Shown here piece after piece: positions 60,183 through 64,000 of a DNA stretch of 64,000 nucleotides. Both the position numbers and the translations under genes were made by a program. Source of the stretch: Sideroxydans sp. (GTDB taxonomy: Bacteria; Pseudomonadota; Gammaproteobacteria; Burkholderiales; Gallionellaceae); NCBI GenBank assembly GCA_024636935.1, contig JAGXGC010000004.1, forward strand, positions 143,287 to 207,286, in the 5' to 3' direction. Positions within the stretch are counted from its first letter, which is position 1; every line of letters begins with the position of its first letter. The notes below the pieces were generated by a model, which was not told the origin of the DNA, ran no database searches, and worked only from the letters and a program-made list of their open reading frames with translations.

Positions 60183-61082
60183 ATGCTGAACTCCCTGCGG
60201 CGACAATACGCGCAACTCATCACCTCCGGCGGACAGCTCTTATTGCTGTTCGCCGGTTTTAATTTCGGCACCCTAGACGGGTGGTTATGGACTCTCGGCG
60301 GCATCGCCTTCATCAGCCTCTTTGCCTGGTTCTCGGCTCTGCTTCGCTATCGCATGATCAGCGGCACTCCCACTTCGCGCATCGCTTCGGCAGCGCAAGG
60401 CTATGTCGAATTGGTCGGCCGAGCACATCCGCATGGCGGACCCATACTCGGTAAATATTCCATGTTGCCTTGCCTGTGGTATCGCTACAAAGTCGAGCGT
60501 AAGAATCAGAAGAACGAGTGGAGCCATGAATCCAGCGGCGAAAGTGAGGCACCGTTCTGCATCAACGACGGCAGTGGACTCTGTGTGATCGACCCTCGCG
60601 GTGCCGAGATCATCACCCAACACAAGGATACTTGGCAGGTAGCCGACCATCGCTATACAGAATGGAAATTGATACAACAAGACAATCTCTATGCACTGGG
60701 AGAGTTTAGGACCATGGGTGGCAGCAGCACCCCCATCACCCGAAACGACCTGATCAAACAGGTCATCGCCGAATGGAAGTTGGACAATGCCGACCTAATG
60801 AAGCGTTTCGATCTGGACGGCAACGGTCACTTGGACATAGACGAATGGATGCTGGCACGACAGGCTGCGAAACGTGAGGCGGACAAAAGACTAACTGCTG
60901 TACGCAACGAACCGGATACTCACTTTCTGCGCCAGCCACAAGACAATCGACTGTTTCTGCTCAGCAATCTGTCTCCAACTAGATTATCGCGTCGCTATGC
61001 AGTTTGGGCTTGGGCACATCTAATCTTTTTCTTTGGTGCATTGGCCGGAGAAGCTTGGGTGCTGACCTCGTTTCCAACTTGA
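60183..61082 (+). CDS. GIDE-domain membrane protein with EF-hand
   Basis: The 299-residue product has one or two membrane helices near the N-terminus (LLLLFAGFNFG, GGIAFISLFAWFSALL), then a GIDE domain (GRAHPHGGPILGKYSMLPCLWYRYKVE, TEWKLIQQDNLYALGEF). A canonical EF-hand loop DLDGNGHLDIDE follows at about 215-226. A last helix lies near the C-terminus. GIDE proteins in bacteria are of unknown role; the neighbour LemA is a recurring partner. Its stop directly abuts that of the ankyrin gene. Confidence 0.78.
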   Translation: MLNSLRRQYAQLITSGGQLLLLFAGFNFGTLDGWLWTLGGIAFISLFAWFSALLRYRMISGTPTSRIASAAQGYVELVGRAHPHGGPILGKYSMLPCLWYRYKVERKNQKNEWSHESSGESEAPFCINDGSGLCVIDPRGAEIITQHKDTWQVADHRYTEWKLIQQDNLYALGEFRTMGGSSTPITRNDLIKQVIAEWKLDNADLMKRFDLDGNGHLDIDEWMLARQAAKREADKRLTAVRNEPDTHFLRQPQDNRLFLLSNLSPTRLSRRYAVWAWAHLIFFFGALAGEAWVLTSFPT

Positions 61083-61979
61083 TCACACTGCATAAGCGCC
61101 GCCTGGATTCAGCATGGCAACGATCTCTTGATGCCCTGCTCGCTCGGCCAGATCCAATGCAGTCCTGCCATCACTATATTTCGCGTAACGATTGGCCCCT
61201 TTATCCAGCAACAACTTGACCACCTGCACATGGCCGTTGTTGGCGGCCTTGTGTAGTGCAGTCCAGCCGTCCACCGTTGCCAGATTTACATCGCCGCCGC
61301 GCAATATCAGATATGCACAAGCAACCAGATGTCCGCGAGTCGCTGCCTGCATCAGCGCCGTCCAGCCAAACTGACTCTGTTCATTGGGATTGGCGCCTTT
61401 GTCGATCAGCAGCTTGACCACATTCGAGTAACCATTGAAAGAGGCCCAGTGCAACGGGTTATAGCCATTCTTGTCGCTAGCAGTGATCTTCGCGCCACAC
61501 TTGATCAGCAACAACGCAAACTCTTCGTTACCGTTGAATGACGAGATCATCAACGGCGTCCAGTGACGCTCGTCCCTTACCTCAAGGTCGACCCCGCAGG
61601 ACAGGAATTCATGCACTGCGTTCTGATTGTTCTCCTCGATAGATTTGATCAGCCCTCCGGGGGTGAAGTCATATCCCAGCCGTTCCAGCTCGTGACGTTT
61701 GTATTCAGGCACATCATCCCAAGCTCCGACCTTTTTATCGGCATTGTGCAATCTATCCAGATAGTTGCTCAGACGGATGATCTCAGCCGCCGCTTCAGGC
61801 GGAAAACCCGCACGATCACCCGTGCGCTTATCCACCATCAGATCTTGCAAGTAAGAGTCGATGTGGGGCGTCTCGATCAGTTCCACGATCTTGTTGAACA
61901 CTCTGGAGAAGCGCGTCTCCAGCACTTCCGGATACAGCGATTTGTCGTTACCCAGTAACATTAGCAAACGTGCGTCCAT
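61083..61979 (-). CDS. Ankyrin-repeat protein
   Basis: The 298-residue product has a helical N-terminal 115 residues of no known family, then five to six ankyrin repeats (HWTPLMISSFNGNEEFALLLIKCGAKI, GYNPLHWASFNGYSNVVKLLIDKGANP, GWTALMQAATRGHLVACAYLILRGGDV, GWTALHKAANNGHVQVVKLLLDKGAN). No signal peptide is seen. It likely binds a protein partner. Its ATG overlaps the HD-GYP stop by one base (TGATG), so it should be made together with the c-di-GMP hydrolase. Confidence 0.88.
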   Translation of the reverse strand: MDARLLMLLGNDKSLYPEVLETRFSRVFNKIVELIETPHIDSYLQDLMVDKRTGDRAGFPPEAAAEIIRLSNYLDRLHNADKKVGAWDDVPEYKRHELERLGYDFTPGGLIKSIEENNQNAVHEFLSCGVDLEVRDERHWTPLMISSFNGNEEFALLLIKCGAKITASDKNGYNPLHWASFNGYSNVVKLLIDKGANPNEQSQFGWTALMQAATRGHLVACAYLILRGGDVNLATVDGWTALHKAANNGHVQVVKLLLDKGANRYAKYSDGRTALDLAERAGHQEIVAMLNPGGAYAV

Positions 61980-63343
61980 CAGTCGGCGAACCTTTCTGCA
62001 ATCTGCTTGAAGTCATCTTGAATCGACAGAAAAGCATCCACCACATCCGGATCGAAATGTTTGCTACGCCCGTCTACGATGAATGCCACGGCATCTTGGT
62101 GGCTAAAGGCTTTCTTGTAGACACGCTTACAGATCAAAGCATCGTACACATCCGCCAAGGCCATCAAGCGCGCCGAGATTGGAATATCGTCGCCTTGCAG
62201 CCCTTTCGGGTAGCCACTGCCATCCCACTTTTCATGATGTCCAGAGGCGATCTCACGACCAATATGCAGAAAACGACTAGGGGCAGGAAGACTCGCTTCA
62301 GCTGCGGCCAGTGCATCACCTCCCAGTGTCGGATGCATCTTCATAATCTCGTATTCTTCCGGTGTGAGTTTGCCCTGCTTGAGCAGGATGTAGTCGGGGA
62401 TGCCAACCTTGCCGATATCGTGCAAAGGGGCGAGTTTGTACAATGACTCGATGGTGTCGTCACTGAGGTAGTCGCAAAAACGAGGATGCGCGCGCAGCTT
62501 GATCGCCAATGCGCGGATATAGGTCTGCGTGCGCCGCAGATGGTTACCCGTCTCGTTGTCTCGTGTCTCCGCCATAGTAGCCATCGCGATGATTGTGACA
62601 TCGCGTATGCGGGACACCTCTTCCGTCTTGTGCTGTAACTGTTCGGTGCGTTCGCGCACCTTATTCTCCAGCCCATCATTCAACACAGCCAATTGTTGTG
62701 CCAAAGACTGATTCTCGAAGCGCTGGCGAAGCGACAGCATGACGAGTCTGCTCAGGAACTGCCCCGCGCCCAACATCACGAACATGAATAAAAACAGCAT
62801 GGCGGCTAATGCGGTATGCGTCTCATCCTGCTCCACGGCCACACGAAAAATGAGTGGCAACATCAAGCCCAGCTGATAGGCATAGAAGGCAGGCGGATGT
62901 GTTGCATTCATGGTGGTCGCTCCTGCGGCAAGGCCGAGCATCACACAGATCAGCAACACCTGATCCAACAAGGTATTCGGAAAAAAGAACAGCGTACCGA
63001 AACCCCACATCATGCCGACGACCAAAGAGAACCAAAGGAATCGCCGACTCCATTCCTGACATTCACCAACCGAATTAGTACGATCACGATAACGTAGCCA
63101 AATCACGAATTCAGCTAGGTGAAGCAGATAAGCACAAAAGATCCAAAGCAATAGATCCTGATGTATGTCAGAGCCCCACATCAACCACACGAAAATAGGT
63201 TCCGCGCATACCTGCCCCAGAACTATGTAGGGGAATAACTTCAAACGAGCGCGCAATTGCTCCGAACGCACGGCAAGATTGCCCGTATCGATCCGGAACA
63301 TCAGCTCATCAAAGAAATTCCCCACCACATTCATAGACTTCAA
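61979..63343 (-). CDS. Membrane HD-GYP phosphodiesterase
   Basis: The 454-residue product has about six membrane helices in the first 210 residues, a coiled linker (NDGLENKVRERTEQLQHKTEEVSRI) and an HD-GYP domain with APLHDIGKVGIPDYI and GHHEKWDGSGYPKGL, both complete. HD-GYP enzymes hydrolyse c-di-GMP. Start at 63343 or the next Met (63334); GGGAG lies upstream. It forms a two-gene unit with the ankyrin protein, and may counter the GGDEF protein at the window start. Confidence 0.92.
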   Translation of the reverse strand: MKSMNVVGNFFDELMFRIDTGNLAVRSEQLRARLKLFPYIVLGQVCAEPIFVWLMWGSDIHQDLLLWIFCAYLLHLAEFVIWLRYRDRTNSVGECQEWSRRFLWFSLVVGMMWGFGTLFFFPNTLLDQVLLICVMLGLAAGATTMNATHPPAFYAYQLGLMLPLIFRVAVEQDETHTALAAMLFLFMFVMLGAGQFLSRLVMLSLRQRFENQSLAQQLAVLNDGLENKVRERTEQLQHKTEEVSRIRDVTIIAMATMAETRDNETGNHLRRTQTYIRALAIKLRAHPRFCDYLSDDTIESLYKLAPLHDIGKVGIPDYILLKQGKLTPEEYEIMKMHPTLGGDALAAAEASLPAPSRFLHIGREIASGHHEKWDGSGYPKGLQGDDIPISARLMALADVYDALICKRVYKKAFSHQDAVAFIVDGRSKHFDPDVVDAFLSIQDDFKQIAERFAD

Positions 63344-63451
63344 TCACTCCCAAACACGTGTACACAGTGGACAACAATCCATCCAACCCGTCAATGCAAA
63401 GACACCCTCTCCATCACTATGCAATAGAGTTATATCAGACAAGCGATACGA

Positions 63452-64000
63452 TCACCCCTTGCTAAAGAACGCTACCGCATCCCCCTCGACGCGTGTGCGT
63501 TTGAAAGGCGGCAGACTTTGCCAAATACGTTTGCCGTAGTGCTTGGAGATCAAGCGCGGATCGCAGATCATCAGCACACCGCGGTCACTCTCATCACGTA
63601 TCAAGCGACCTGCCCCCTGCTTAAGATTGATGATGGTACGCGGCAACTGGAACTCCATGAAGGCATTTCGTCCCTGTTTGTTCATCTCGGCGATGCGCGC
63701 CGCCAGCACCGGATCGTCAGGTGGTGCGAACGGAAGTTTGTCGATCACCACCAGAGACAACGCCTCGCCACGCACATCAACTCCTTCCCAGAAGGACTGA
63801 CTACCCAATAACACAGCATTGCCGTGCTCACGGAAGCGTGCCAGCAATTCATTGCGCGAACCTTCGCCTTGGATCATCAGCGGATATTTCAGATTCTTGC
63901 GATCAAATTCCGCCTGTAATATTTCATAGGCGCGCTGCATCGCACGCAGACTGGTGAATAGCAGAAAGGCTCTTCCCTTGCTAGCTTCGATCAGAGGCAA
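63452..64000 (-). CDS. DinG/YoaA-type ATP-dependent helicase, C-terminal part
   Basis: The reading frame runs off the window end; 182 C-terminal residues are seen. LFTSLRAMQRAYEIL, then LLGSQSFWEGVDVRGEALSLVVIDKLPF, and QGAGRLIRDESDRGVLMICDPR are the family's helicase motifs IV-VI. DinG-type XPD-like helicases resolve DNA-RNA and other structures; the iron-sulfur part would be beyond the window. Which paralogue (DinG or YoaA) cannot be told. Confidence 0.88.
   Translation of the reverse strand: MPLIEASKGRAFLLFTSLRAMQRAYEILQAEFDRKNLKYPLMIQGEGSRNELLARFREHGNAVLLGSQSFWEGVDVRGEALSLVVIDKLPFAPPDDPVLAARIAEMNKQGRNAFMEFQLPRTIINLKQGAGRLIRDESDRGVLMICDPRLISKHYGKRIWQSLPPFKRTRVEGDAVAFFSKG

Overview
The window is a chromosomal segment of a betaproteobacterium, most likely of the Nitrosomonadales/Gallionellaceae type. 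The reasons are the gene order (fimV, a truA-trpF-trpB-trpA-accD-folC-SPOR-cvpA-purF-metZ run, yhdP-nitrilase-tldD, and ilvE with a zf-CHCC protein and waaF), the moderate GC content and the protein flavour. I did not run a taxonomic search. No rRNA, tRNA, CRISPR array, insertion sequence or prophage is visible.

Positions 1-8540 are the accessory part. The window opens inside a GGDEF (diguanylate cyclase) gene. Next come a secreted protein of unknown function, a KTSC-domain protein and a 52-residue Cys-rich protein, then an orphan motB read leftward from behind a well-conserved c-di-GMP-I (GEMM) riboswitch. After these lie a rhodanese, tpm (thiopurine methyltransferase), a membrane PAS protein with no output domain, an HsdR-N/PD-(D/E)XK nuclease-like protein, and an AT-richer gene for a PrrC/RloC-like ABC ATPase with a CxxC pair. 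Two unrelated genes here (503 and 5488) carry the same roughly 147-nt structured 5' leader. The similarity begins at the predicted transcription start of each promoter and runs to the ribosome-binding site, and several stems are kept by compensatory changes. I do not recognise this RNA, and it is the best candidate for something undescribed.

Positions 8548-30860 are mostly housekeeping: purL (leftward); nnrD, a DUF2937 membrane protein, an unknown 122-residue protein, a spermidine-synthase-like methyltransferase-fold protein and an H1-histone-like Lys/Ala-rich protein (rightward); DUF190 with crcB; and the yhdP-nitrilase-tldD operon. In that operon the nitrilase has an in-frame TAA immediately after its catalytic cysteine. 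Then follow glnE, a membrane adenylate cyclase, ilvE, a zinc-finger protein, waaF, phosphomannomutase/phosphoglucomutase and a single-domain response regulator.

Positions 30861-54377 read leftward almost throughout: MFS transporter, leuC-leuD-leuB-asd, fimV, an EcfT-like membrane protein, truA, trpF-trpB-trpA-accD, folC, a SPOR protein, cvpA, purF, metZ, cinA, recA, recX and alaS. metZ is preceded by a SAM-II riboswitch with a fully readable terminator/antiterminator pair. Several start/stop overlaps (ATGA, TGATG, TAATG) point to translational coupling.

Positions 54434-64000 hold the heat-shock operon grpE-dnaK-dnaJ behind a sigma-32-type promoter. Rightward after it are a glyoxalase-fold protein, a LemA protein, a small beta-barrel-like exported protein and a GIDE-domain membrane protein with an EF-hand. 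On the opposite strand are an ankyrin-repeat protein coupled to a membrane HD-GYP phosphodiesterase, and the C-terminal part of a DinG-type helicase cut by the window end. c-di-GMP recurs in the window: a synthase fragment (GGDEF), a degrader (HD-GYP) and a c-di-GMP-sensing RNA in front of a motility stator gene.
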